This document shows, in pieces, positions 1-9,639 of a DNA stretch of 64,000 bases (within the stretch, counting starts at the first letter, position 1; each line of letters opens with the position of its first letter). Below the pieces are notes generated by a model, which did no database searches, had not been told where the DNA came from, and was given only the letters and a program-made list of their open reading frames with translations. Source of the DNA: Episyrphus balteatus (Eukaryota > Arthropoda > Insecta > Diptera > Syrphidae); assembly GCF_945859705.1 (NCBI RefSeq), contig NC_079136.1, forward strand, positions 77,686,867 through 77,750,866, in the 5' to 3' direction. The position numbers and the translations under genes are program-made.

Positions 1-1858
1 ATAAAAAGATGGATACTTTTTGAGTTGGGGCTAGTGGGATTAGAAGTACCAGGTGTATGAAGTTACACCTAAAGCATTAAGAATTCCGTGTTACTGTATT
101 TCGAAATTCTGTTTGATCAAAATTCTGTTTAAAGCTGTACGATACTTTTTAATCATATTACTATATGATTACAATTCTGTAATTCAAAATACTATAAATT
201 AAGAATCCTGTAACGGAAAATACCTTATGAGTAAAATTCTGCCCTGAAATATAGTGATGCAAAAAATACTCCATTTTCGCAAAATGTCGAAGAAGCTTGG
301 AATTGTCAGTTTGAAACAATTATATCGTCGGCACAACGCCGAAATCGCGTATCTACATTTTTGGGCATTTCACTTTAATGCGTCATTTTACTTGTTATCG
401 GTCCCTCTATTCACAGCATCAATTTCAATCCTCCATCTGTGGCCTAGTAGCCTTAACTATCAATTTCCGTTGCACGAGTTTCCATAAGATTGCAAGAGTT
501 TCCAAAACTGAAGCCGTTTTTATCAAAGCTACAATTTTGCAGATTCTTGGTTTTGGCTTTGTGCCCAAGATATAATTTGTTGGAGTTGGTGATTGATCAA
601 AATAATGCATGAAAAATGAATAAAAAAGACAAGGAGAAAATGAAAATAAACGGATAAAAATAATAAATTCAAACAGGTGTTTGCAACTTTATAAAAGACT
701 AAAATTTAAATTTACTTTTTGTGTAATATTTCATGCCAGAGTAAGTTAAAACATTTTTCTGGGGTAAATTGCAACAAGTTAAAAGTTCTTTGTTTAAACT
801 GATACATGCAACCAAGAACTGGGGAGATACAGCTTTTTTCATATTAGTGCTTCATTTTAGTTTCCATTAAAAGAAGATTCACTCATATTTTTTTTTTTTT
901 TTTTTTGCAAATGTTCGGTTGTTCGGTCCCAAATGCTGCTGATTGTTCATGTTCACTTATTGGAGAGAAAAACAAACACTGGCCAACAATGCCCAAAGCT
1001 GGAGTAAACACAAGCGAACATAATCGTAATTATGGAGAGCAAATCGAGCAATATTTATTCCTTATAGGCTGTGAAACCTCTTTTTTGAGGATTGATACAT
1101 ACATAATTATGTATGTTAATAAAAAAATTTACTGTGACTGAGATAAAAGCTTCTCTTATTATTTTTTGTATTATTTATTAAATACTAGAGAAATCTTCAC
1201 CCGCTTCGCAAAGCCTTTTTATAAAAAAAAAAAATTACTTTTGACCCAAAAAGAATTAAATCGATTGGACTTCCCGTTCGTTTTTCATAAGCGTACAAAC
1301 GATATAGATTTTATATAAATTGATGTTTCCAATTTCAATGTTCTTGGTTGTTAAGAAGATATCAACACGTATCGCTACAGCATACCTTCCCAAGCGGCGT
1401 GTTTTTTCCTTTAAGAAGAAAACATTTTCAAGTATAAAAAACATAAATGTCGAACTCTCGGAATGGGATGCCAGAATTTGTAGAATCTATATTCAAATTA
1501 TAAGAATTATACATGTTTTTCTTCTTAAAATTTTAAGTTAATAGGCTAAAAATAGACTAACTTTTAACTTTTTAGGTATTGGTCGCATAATAGTCGGAAT
1601 AAGTATTTTGACAAAATGAAAAATTCTGGATCTGAAAAAAGTTGGCGGTTATTTTATAAGTATTTTATGATTATGGTATATCTCATGATGGTCAAAGTCT
1701 ATCATATGGGTGGTGTTATGTTTTCAGGCTGCATTTTTTGTATTAGAAGTACGAATTTATGAAAGAAAGATTTTGAAAAACGTTGATAAGACAAGGTATT
1801 ACATTTTACATATTTCACGCTTTTTGGAAAAAATCAAACAAAAAACGTTCGTGATATA
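1..1858. other. non-coding AT-rich sequence, probable TMEM165 intron
   Basis: I see no conserved coding exon here. The short open frames are AT-rich and resemble no family. Because the first recognisable TMEM165 exon begins at 3577 with a splice acceptor and without the family's N-terminal half, this stretch is most simply a large intron of that gene. A poly(T) run lies at about 890-906. Confidence 0.5.
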
Positions 1859-2935
1859 CAGGGTGTCCCAAAAGTAATGGATCAAACGAAGTATGCTAAT
1901 AGGGGATCTTAAGGGCTCTCAGAATTTGGTAACTTGTTCATCCCAAATCCTTACGGTTTTCGATTTAATGCAATTCTTGTGAAATTTCGAAAAATCTCGA
2001 CTTTGCAACAGTATTTTGCTTCCTGTTGCCATTATTGATTTTTGTTTTTTTACAATTCTTTTACTAAAACATTGACAAATAATTAGGAACAATTAATTAA
2101 TCAAAATATTTTTTATTCCTTAAGCCATTTCGATGCAAATTAACTAACAGTTTCAAGTTTTATAAAAAATCAATTTTTAACTTTTATTTGAGAGCAACAC
2201 CGCAAAAAAAATTTCTATGGTGTGAGAATGGTTTAATATTTTAAAAAGTTGCCCTGTTATTGTAGTTTTCAAAAATGTATAAAAGTTTCCAAAGTTGCAG
2301 TTAGATCGCAAAATATTACAATTTGAATTCAACAAAACAGGGTTTTTCAAAGCAAAAATACAAACAAAAATAGAGGCTTTTGTTCAAAGAAAATTAAACA
2401 AGTAACAGTTCGAGAAAATGTGTTTGTTTTGGTTGTTTTTTGCTCTGAAAAACCCTGTTTTGTTAAATTCAAATTGTAATATTTTGCGATCTAACTGCAA
2501 CTTTGGAAACTTTTATACATTTTTGAAAACTACAATAACAGGGCAACTTTTTAAAATATTAAACCATTCTCACACCATAGAAATTTTTTTTGCGGTGTTG
2601 CTCTCAAATAAAAGTTAAAAATTGATTTTTTATAAAACTTGAAACTGTTAGTTAATTTGCATCGAAATTGCTTATGGAATAAAAAATATTTTGATTAATT
2701 AATTGTTCCTAATTATTTGTCAATGTTTTAGTAAAAGAATTGTAAAAAACAAAAATCAATAATGGCAGCAGGAAGCAAAATACTGTTGCAAAGTCGAGAT
2801 TTTTCGAAATTTCACAAGAATTGCATTAAATCGAAAACCGTAAGGATTTGGGATGAACAAGTTACCAAATTCTGAGAGCCCTTAAGATCCTCTATTAGCA
2901 TACTTCGTTTGATCCATTACTTTTGGGACACCCTG
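1859..2935. mobile_element. 1.08-kb foldback (inverted-repeat) element, TA-flanked
   Basis: Two arms of about 500 bp (roughly 1859-2360 and 2436-2935) are near-perfect reverse complements around a loop of about 75 nt. The ends read CAGGGTGTCCCAAAAG and its complement, and both sides carry a TA dinucleotide (1857-1858, 2936-2937), the target site of Tc1/mariner-type transposases. There is no transposase frame. Open frames inside are by-products of the palindrome. The high arm identity suggests recent origin or arm conversion. A decayed copy of the terminus may survive at 53749-53772. Confidence 0.85.
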
Positions 2936-3576
2936 TATATGTAGCTTCAACAACTACTAGATCCGGAATAAATACCAACCTTTTTGCTTAAGTTACTGAC
3001 ACCGTTAGTCGACCCTGCTGTATATAATGCTGCCTCTAACTTCAATAGTCTGAAAAATGTTCTTTTGAACGTCGAATTTCCTGCATCTTTTTTTATTTTT
3101 CATGTAATTTCGCATATATGACTTCTATGATAATTACATATGTTTTGTGTATCTACTCAAGATTCATATCATGACCTTTTTTTCTCTGCCATCATTGCAA
3201 TCGGATAACTAATAACAACAGAGTTATGACAAAAAAATGCGTCAATTTTTTTTTTAACAATTTTCACTATTTGGCCTTACATAAGCTTTAATATTATAGT
3301 TGAAATAGCTAATGAATGGTAGGTAATATAGACAGGTTGTTTTGTTTTTGTTTAATTTTATAATTTGTTTGACCTTCATTAATTTCACTTTTAAAATATA
3401 TACAAAGAGTCAGCCTTATTGGTTTTTTCTTAACATTTTTCTCATTATCAATGAAGTGATCGTTTTTTTTTTTGCATGCTTAGTTTGTTTTTATTTTGTG
3501 TTTCTTAGCTAAATTGTTTTTTTTTTAATATAGGAGCAACGCCTATTTCTTAAATCGAAACATTTTTCTATTCTAG
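2936..3576. other. non-coding, upstream intron of TMEM165 exon
   Basis: AT-rich sequence with no gene recognised. It ends in a pyrimidine-rich tract and the acceptor AG at 3575-3576 that defines the next exon. Confidence 0.5.
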
Positions 3577-3759
3577 CTGGATCGTGAAGTGTCATCAACT
3601 TTAGTTCAAGACCCCGAAAGTGGTGTTATTCGAAAGAATGCCAAAAGATCCGGTGCCTATATGGCGTCAAGGATATTTATGCAAGCTTTTACGATGACCT
3701 TTTTGGCAGAATGGGGCGACCGTTCTCAGCTGACCACAATCATTTTGGCAGCACGTGAA
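3577..3759 (+). CDS. TMEM165/GDT1 (UPF0016) family protein, penultimate coding exon
   Basis: This exon encodes 61 residues of the second half of a TMEM165/GDT1-type transporter, a multipass Golgi membrane protein linked to Mn2+/Ca2+ and pH homeostasis and to glycosylation. It contains the family's second signature, E-W-G-D-R-S-Q, following a membrane-like stretch (F-M-Q-A-F-T-M-T-F-L-A). Acidic and polar residues of this motif belong to the transport path in the family. The exon starts after a TTCTAG acceptor and ends before GTAAGT in phase 0. No Met start is present; a GTG inside the frame is not the start. The N-terminal exons with the first E-x-G-D motif are outside the window. Confidence 0.9.
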
Positions 3760-3826
3760 GTAAGTCTTTGCAAAATCTTTTTTTATGAAGTCTTAAAATT
3801 TATCTTTCAACTGTTTTTTTTTTCAG

Positions 3827-4006
3827 GATGTCTACGGTGTTATTGTAGGTGGAGTTCTTGGACACTCTATGTGCACCGGTTTGGCTGTCATTGGAGGACG
3901 GATGATTGCACAAAAGATCTCTGTTCGAACTGTAACAATAGTTGGTGGTATCGTCTTTCTAATGTTTGCCATTACATCACTTTTTATGAGTCCCAACGAA
4001 GATTAA
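3827..4006 (+). CDS. TMEM165/GDT1 (UPF0016) family protein, last coding exon
   Basis: This final exon follows a 67-nt intron (TTTCAG acceptor) and encodes 59 residues plus TAA. It carries the glycine-rich helix V-G-G-V-L-G-H-S-M-C-T-G-L-A-V-I-G-G and a last hydrophobic helix (V-G-G-I-V-F-L-M-F-A-I-T-S-L-F), ending M-S-P-N-E-D. This is the usual end of the UPF0016 second repeat, so the C-terminus is complete. The serpin downstream is on the opposite strand, so the two genes converge. Confidence 0.9.
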   Translation, partial: DVYGVIVGGVLGHSMCTGLAVIGGRMIAQKISVRTVTIVGGIVFLMFAITSLFMSPNED

Positions 4007-4461
4007 ATTAAAAAATTTAATTTCCTTCAAAATACCACATTGACTTTGCAAAAAAATTAGTACTTTTTTGTCAAATTTATTACAACTAAAAAAAAAAAAA
4101 AAAAAAAACAACAAATCTTTCTGTAAATAACTGTCATATAATTTATATTAAAAAGTGCCTTCTTAAGTACAGTAATTATGCATTTTGTTCTTCCAAAAAA
4201 ATTGGACAAGTTAATTCTAAAAGTTTCAGAGATTATTTGCTTGAATAAATTTAAATTCAAACTTTGCAAAGTCAAAAGTAATAAAATAATATTATTTTTG
4301 TACATTTTTTTAGATTCAAAAAAACACCCAAAAAGTATTTTATTTTCTATTGTTATTTAAATGTTTTTTAGTTGTTTTTTTTTTTTTAATTTTGCCAATA
4401 TACTTAATCATGTTCTGTAATGTTATTGTGAGAACGATATTTTTTTAAGTTAAATAATTAT

Positions 4462-4467
4462 AATAAA
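4462..4467 (+). promoter_or_regulatory. candidate poly(A) signal for TMEM165
   Basis: An AATAAA hexamer lies 456 nt after the stop codon in AT-rich sequence. Such hexamers are common by chance here, so this is only a candidate. Confidence 0.3.
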
Positions 4468-4806
4468 GACAACAATGAATGTACAGATTTTGGGAGTTAA
4501 GTGAAAAATATTTTCGATGTAAATCAGAAAAAATATTTTATTCAACTTATGCAAATAAGTAACATACTGCATATGTAAAAATAGTCAAAACATACATACA
4601 TGAAGATTACGATATTTTTTAGAAAATAAAACAGTAAGTACCCGCAAATTATAAACGTTCCTTGTTTGCAATTTATTCGAATTATTTAGTTTTACGAAGT
4701 TACGAGTCTTTAATTCTTAACTCTTAAGAATAACTATATACTTTAATTTTTTTTTGGGCTATTTCAGAATTAAGTTATATTCTTATTTTAAATATATAAT
4801 ATGAAG

Positions 4807-5180
4807 CTCTGTCATTTTCCCTGACCCAGAAGACATTGATCTTGAAAATCCGACCAATAGAACTCATATTACAAGATTTTTAAGACAACCACTTTTGTTT
4901 TTGTTTGACAGTTTTTCAATCGATTCAAACTAACAAAAAATTGAACAACAAAACTCTCAAAATAGGCTTGAAATTGTTGTTTAAAAAAGCTAATAGTTTG
5001 GGTTCTAGTGGTTGGATATTCAAGATTGAGATCTTCAGAGTTAGGGAAAATGTCAGAGTATGATAATATGCACTTAAAATAAATATTAAAGTTACAACAC
5101 AGAGACAATCTGCATAAAGTGTTAAATGCAAGAATGCATTTTTTCCGTTTCTGCAGTACGTCACAAGAATAAAACTTTTG
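4807..5180. repeat. dispersed repeat A, copy 1 (contains a hairpin)
   Basis: The sequence TCTGTCATTTTCCCTGA at 4809 recurs in inverted orientation near 5045-5060 (GGGAAAATGTCAGAG), giving a hairpin of about 250 bp. The hairpin and about 110 bp after it (to the CGTCACA motif near 5160) are repeated at 14097-14465. The copies are clearly related but diverged. No coding capacity is visible; the minus-strand open frames across it are chance. Confidence 0.6.
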
Positions 5181-5840
5181 AAAAAAATATGTAAGACTTA
5201 ATAACATCATAAAATAACAAGTTCATTAATGGCCGCGTAACGTCCACGTTAAATACAAATTTGCCCATTCTCCTTTGAAAAAAAAAAAATATTTTGTAAT
5301 TAAAAAAAAAATTTTTTTTGAAAAACCAAATTTTCGAATAGGACAAGAGACAAGTTAATCGTTTATTTTAGAAACAACATACGTCAATGAGCATTAACTT
5401 TTCAGGAGCAACACAAAACTGTTTTTTATGTTAAAATTCTAAAACACTTCAAATTAAGAGCATACCGAGGCCGAGTTATAGTTAGATGCATTTAAAAAAA
5501 TTTAAAATGTTAACCATCTTTAAGTCTTAATCTTAACCTTTTTAAAGATGTATAATTCAACCCTTTGTGACATTTCTGTAAAAAAACCAAAAAAGATCCC
5601 ACAAAAAACCATACGAAGTTTTTGAATTGCTTTTGATCTTAATAACTTAAAAGTTGGTTTTCTTGAAAAAATGTAGCCATGCCTACAAAAGTAAGAAATT
5701 CGAAAAACATATTTTTCTAAAAAATACGTGTTTTATAATTATTAAAGATAAGTGCCTTTAATGTGGTTAATTTTTAAATATACGCTCTTTATAATTTATG
5801 TCTTTGTAATTTATGTCAATTACACTGGCCTACAATTTTC
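5181..5840. other. intergenic, no feature seen
   Basis: AT-rich and homopolymer-rich sequence between the convergent TMEM165 and serpin genes. I see no coding exon or clear repeat boundary. Confidence 0.4.
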
Positions 5841-6210
5841 AACTTTTTAAAACTTTCCAGAAAAATGTATATACAATTTTATAGATTTGGGTTCAATTAG
5901 CTCAAAAATCATATTGGTTTCTTTCTAGCAGCTCTAGTTTTTGAAATATTTAATTTTTCATATATGGGGGAATATTCATATTAATTTTTAAGTTTTCCTT
6001 ATTTTGAGCGTTTATTAAAATTTTCCAGAAAAATTTGTATTAAACTTAAAGTATTTGGGGGTCAGTTAATCTTAAAATCACATTCATTTATTTCTAGGAG
6101 CTCTATTTTTTGAAATATTTTAGTTTTTCCACATTTTGGGGGTAATTTCGTACTTATTTTAAAGTATGCTTATTTTAATTGTTTGTTAACATTTTCCAGA
6201 AATTTTCTTG
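5841..6210. repeat. tandem repeat with a period of about 170 bp
   Basis: The phrase TTTTCCAGAAAAAT occurs near 5855, 6023 and (as TTTTCCAGAAATTT) 6194, spaced 168 and 171 bp. Between the occurrences, a second shared block (TCTAG-AGCTCTA-TTTTTGAAATATTT) keeps its position. This gives about two diverged satellite-like monomers plus the start of a third. Confidence 0.6.
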
Positions 6211-6620
6211 TCTTAGCGTCTGAATAATCGCGCGATCAAAGTCGCATGTGTGCGCCTAGCCTTATACATGTTTCTGTATACCTACGATTTAATTTTTGTT
6301 CCGATTCGGATACCATGAACTAAATAAAGCTTTCGATTGGAGATTTCTCCGAACGGATACGAAAAAAAGCCCAAACAAAATAGAAAACAAAACAATCTAG
6401 AAAAAAGTCATAACATTTATATTTTATTAATTTTATTTATAATGTTTTTTAAATTATTGACAAAATTACAAGTTTAAACTTTAGTGAATTGAATTTGGAA
6501 ACCAAGAATTCTTAAAAAAAAAAAAATCTATTTACAGTGAGTGAACGATTTGCTATCGAACATGCTATTAAAATTTAACTTAAATCAAAATATAAATTAA
6601 AAAAATAAAAGGAAAGATTT

Positions 6621-6914
6621 TTATTTTTGTGTCATAGGATCGCGATAGATTCCGGTAAAAAGTATTGCTTGTGTCTTATGGTCATAAATTAGGAATAAAA
6701 ATGGATGATTACATTCGAATTTTGTTGGTTCAATTGGTCGAGCAGATCGGAAACTAAAGAGCACTGTTGCAGCAGCAGCTGTACTACCTTCTTCATCGAC
6801 CTTTATTTTGGCAACATGTTTAGCATCTCCAAGCGAAAGTTGTTTGTCCACTGAGAAACCACTGAGATCAGCGTTAGGTCCGAAAAGTTGATTGATACCC
6901 ATTTTGTTAAGAAT
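6621..6914 (-). CDS. serpin, exon 2 (reactive centre loop and C-terminus)
   Basis: This exon encodes residues 326-422 and the stop of a secreted serpin. It holds the diagnostic hinge E-E-G-S-T-A-A-A-A-T (about 366-375), whose small residues are typical of an inhibitory serpin able to insert its loop. Next come the reactive centre loop V-L-F-S-F-R-S-A-R-P and the C-terminal signature F-E-C-N-H-P-F-L-F-L-I. Loop length puts P1 at or next to Arg381-Ser382, suggesting trypsin-like target proteases. The acceptor is TTTCAAAG just upstream of 6914. A strongly predicted Met inside the exon is not a start. Confidence 0.92.
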   Translation of the reverse strand: MLNKMGINQLFGPNADLSGFSVDKQLSLGDAKHVAKIKVDEEGSTAAAATVLFSFRSARPIEPTKFECNHPFLFLIYDHKTQAILFTGIYRDPMTQK

Positions 6915-6982
6915 CTTTGAAATAAAGAATTAAAATAAATTTTGTATGAAAAAAATTATCAAAAGTTTTTTTTGTTACTTAC

Positions 6983-7957
6983 AGGCAATAGCTCTATGTT
7001 CTGTTCAAACTCGAATTTAGGCAACGAAATCTCAATCTCCCTTGCCATGCCCTCTTTTAAAGCCATGTTCAAGGTATCAGGAGTAAGTCTTTTTAAAACT
7101 TCGTCCAAACTGTTTGGTTCGAAAGGTGGAAGGATAATAACCATGGAAATACCACCTTTCTTGTCACTTAAGTAGGGCATTTCAAGAACATGTGCTCGTA
7201 GACGCTCATCGACAGATAAAGCGTATGTTCCATTTATATGCATCATATCAACAAATGTCTGCTTATTTGAAGAAGTATAAAAAACTTCCTTTGTTGTATC
7301 TTTTGCATCGAATTTAGCTTCCCATTGCCCCTTAAAGTATGCAGCATTTCCAAGAACTAAATTTGTGTCCGTAGCAATATCGCCAGCATTAAGTACTTCA
7401 GGAATTTCATTCCTCGTCACATTTGCAATCCAACTATTTATTTCCATTCTACATTGTTCTGGATTTGAGCGGAAATCCATTACTTGAAGCTCTTCGGAGA
7501 AAATATCACGCATACACTCATGCAATGTAGCTTCCTTCGAGAAAAAAATCCTATCGGCAGAAGCAAAATCAATTGGACTATTATCAGATCGCATCTTACG
7601 ACTTTTTTTTTCGGCTATATACGCTTGTCTGACATGATTCTTGTTCTTTGGCCAATTAAGATTAAGGGCTTTGATCAGTTCGGCTTCGGTTTCATTTCGA
7701 GCCCCAAAGTATGCTAACAAAAGTGCATGATACGTACTATATGGTGAAAAGAATATGTTTTCATTGGGTGTAGCTTTATTAATAGCATCAAGCATAGAAA
7801 CAGTAAATGCTTGCTCTCCTCGGTAGAGATCTGATCGAATTGACTTTGGGTAATCGATATCGTCGACTTCTGATAGACAACCAGCTGAAGTGACATCTTT
7901 CACATAAACGGTTAAAGCCAAAAAGGCTACAACTATTTGTTGATATATCTTTGTCAT
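6983..7957 (-). CDS. serpin, exon 1 (signal peptide and serpin core)
   Basis: This exon encodes residues 1-325 of a 422-aa secreted serine protease inhibitor of normal family length. The chosen Met at 7957 gives a signal peptide (M-T-K-I-Y-Q-Q followed by a hydrophobic run, cleavage near T-S-A-G). A Met 11 codons upstream is in frame but lies across a likely acceptor (TTCCATTACAG, about 7968), so a 5'UTR intron is probable. Serpin landmarks include N-I-F-F-S-P-Y-S-T-Y-H-A-L (helix B), N-A-A-Y-F-K-G-Q-W (strand s3A/breach) and the F-V-D-M-M region. The exon ends at a GTAAGT donor; the intron is 68 nt. The whole resembles insect Spn88Ea-type serpins, but I do not assign the symbol firmly. Confidence 0.92.
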
Positions 7958-8130
7958 GGTAGTTATCTGTAATGGAAGCAGAAACAACATATTATTTTTT
8001 TTTGATTCTCAAATGAGTTTAATATTAAATTAACAAAATTAACACAATGTTCTTAGTTAAGAAAGATTTTACGAAATAGCAGCCATATTTACTTATCATT
8101 ATAACATTTAAATCTAACATAACCTACTTA
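7958..8130. other. upstream region of the serpin gene
   Basis: This should contain a 5'UTR exon and the promoter of the serpin. I cannot locate a TATA box or initiator with confidence. Two MITEs lie immediately upstream. Confidence 0.35.
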
Positions 8131-8266
8131 GGTCCAATTTATTCACACTCCATTAAATTTAAAGTCGCCATTAAAAAAGGGAAATTTTAAAATTTGTATG
8201 CGATTTAACAGTTTTATAATTTTTAATGGAGCCTTTAAAAATAATGGAGAGTGAATAAATTGGGCC
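8131..8266. mobile_element. MITE with TTA target duplication, copy 1
   Basis: A 136-bp element with terminal inverted repeats GGTCCAATTTATTCACACTCC and complement, flanked by TTA (8128-8130 and 8267-8269). The three-base TWA duplication and G-rich terminus fit non-autonomous PIF/Harbinger elements. A second copy lies 30 bp away in the same orientation. Confidence 0.85.
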
Positions 8267-8296
8267 TTAGTTCAATTTGTAATCTTAACTTTCTTA

Positions 8297-8450
8297 CGCC
8301 AAATTTATTCACATTCCATTAAATTTAAAGTCGCCATTTAAAAAGTGAAATTTTTAAATTTGTATGCGATTTGACAGGTTTTTCATTTTTAATGGAGATT
8401 TTAAATATAATGGAGATTTTAAATATAATGGAGAGTGAATAAATTGGGCC
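8297..8450. mobile_element. MITE with TTA target duplication, copy 2
   Basis: Second copy of the preceding MITE family (inner TIR sequence AAATTTATTCAC and GTGAATAAATTGGGCC), flanked by TTA at 8294-8296 and 8451-8453. It differs by a short internal tandem duplication of TGGAGATTTTAAATATAA near 8392-8429. Confidence 0.85.
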
Positions 8451-8526
8451 TTAGATACTTATGTTAAATATACATAAAAAAAAATTCATAACAAGTGTTT
8501 CAGAAAATCTGGTTTTAAGCTGCATA

Positions 8527-9031
8527 CAGTGAGAAAAAAGGGCACCTTAAAATGTCCACCTTAAATCCCATCCTCTTAAAACAATACGATTTCCGCTTAA
8601 AATAAGCGGAATCCGCTTAAATTCTGTTAATTTTAAGGTGAACTTCATTTCATTTTAACTTGAATTTTCATCTTAAAACATTGAAAACTAAAAATTTTAA
8701 AATTATAGTCAGACTTCAGCTTTAGTTTAGTTATCATACTCATATCCCACACTGAGATAGCACTAGCCTAGTGACCCAACAGTTGTTAGTTCGATCCCCA
8801 GTCAAGCAGTGACTTATACAAGTTTTTTTTTTTAAATTAAAATGTTTTCCATTAAAAATAAGAAGATTTTCCGCTTAAATCAAGTGGATTTCTTTTAAAT
8901 TTGCGCATTCAAAAAATTAAGAAGATTTGACCTCTTAATTTAAGTAGGAAGTTATCTTGACAAAAAACCATGCAGATATCCGCTTAATTTAATGTGGAAT
9001 CTGCTTGTAGGTGGTCATTTTTCTCCGTGTG
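8527..9031. repeat. repeat with CAGTGAGAAAAA-type ends and CCGCTTAAA motifs
   Basis: The ends CAGTGAGAAAAAAGGGCACC and GTGGTCATTTTTCTCCGTGTG are imperfect inverted repeats. The interior repeats CCGCTTAAATTAAGCGG-like palindromic motifs. A central stretch (8764-8800) has TAGCCTAGTGA and AGTTCGATCCCC, resembling RNA polymerase III A and B boxes at abnormally short spacing. A partial relative lies at about 18042-18190. Confidence 0.5.
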
Positions 9032-9471
9032 AAATCCATACAAACGGATATGCACGACCAAGGGTACAAGAGTGGTACATTCGAAAAAACGTTATGGTGT
9101 GCATTGCGCGGGAACAAATTTAAAGAGTTGAATAAGGCACATACATTTTAAACTCAACTAAATTACCGGAAAGAATAGAAAAAAACTAAGCTCAATTAAT
9201 TAAAGAAAAAAAAAACCGAAAAAGCTAGGGAATATTTTTTCGGTGTCGAAATTTATTTACATGTACTACATACATAGATTGCAAGGCCAAATTATATTGA
9301 GGCTTAGATAAATCTATGCAAACTAATCGAAAGTAAAGTTCAGAGATTCCTATTTTTTCTTCTGAAAATCAAATTCGATGAAAAACAAATAAAACTCTTC
9401 TTTTAAAATACCTACATTCTTTAAAGAAAAAATTAAAAAAAAATAGCTTTCTTTAAACATTTTTCACTTAT

Positions 9472-9596
9472 GGCGTTTTCGATTGGCAGTCCGGAAGCGT
9501 CCGGAATCATTTTGAAAAAATTTTATTCATACAAAACTGTCAGTTTTGTGTGAATAAAACGCTTTCAGAATGATTCCGGACTGCCAATCGAAATTA
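9472..9596. mobile_element. small hairpin MITE (TTCGATTGGCAGTCCGGA ends)
   Basis: A 125-bp palindrome whose arms TTCGATTGGCAGTCCGGA (9478-9495) and its complement (9576-9593) enclose an almost fully self-complementary interior. The terminus GCGTTTTCGATTGG resembles those of the elements at 53108-53607 and 54061-54530. Confidence 0.7.
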
Positions 9597-9639
9597 CTAT
9601 TAATAAAAAAAAATTCTACATAAAATTCAACGTACCTAA

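Noticed and set aside
2418..2618. 66-codon frame inside the 1.08-kb foldback
   Set aside because: Located in the right arm, composition is AT-driven and no family is recognisable.
4869..5210. 113-codon minus-strand frame between TMEM165 and the serpin
   Set aside because: Lies over dispersed repeat A, whose second copy at 14 kb does not keep the frame.
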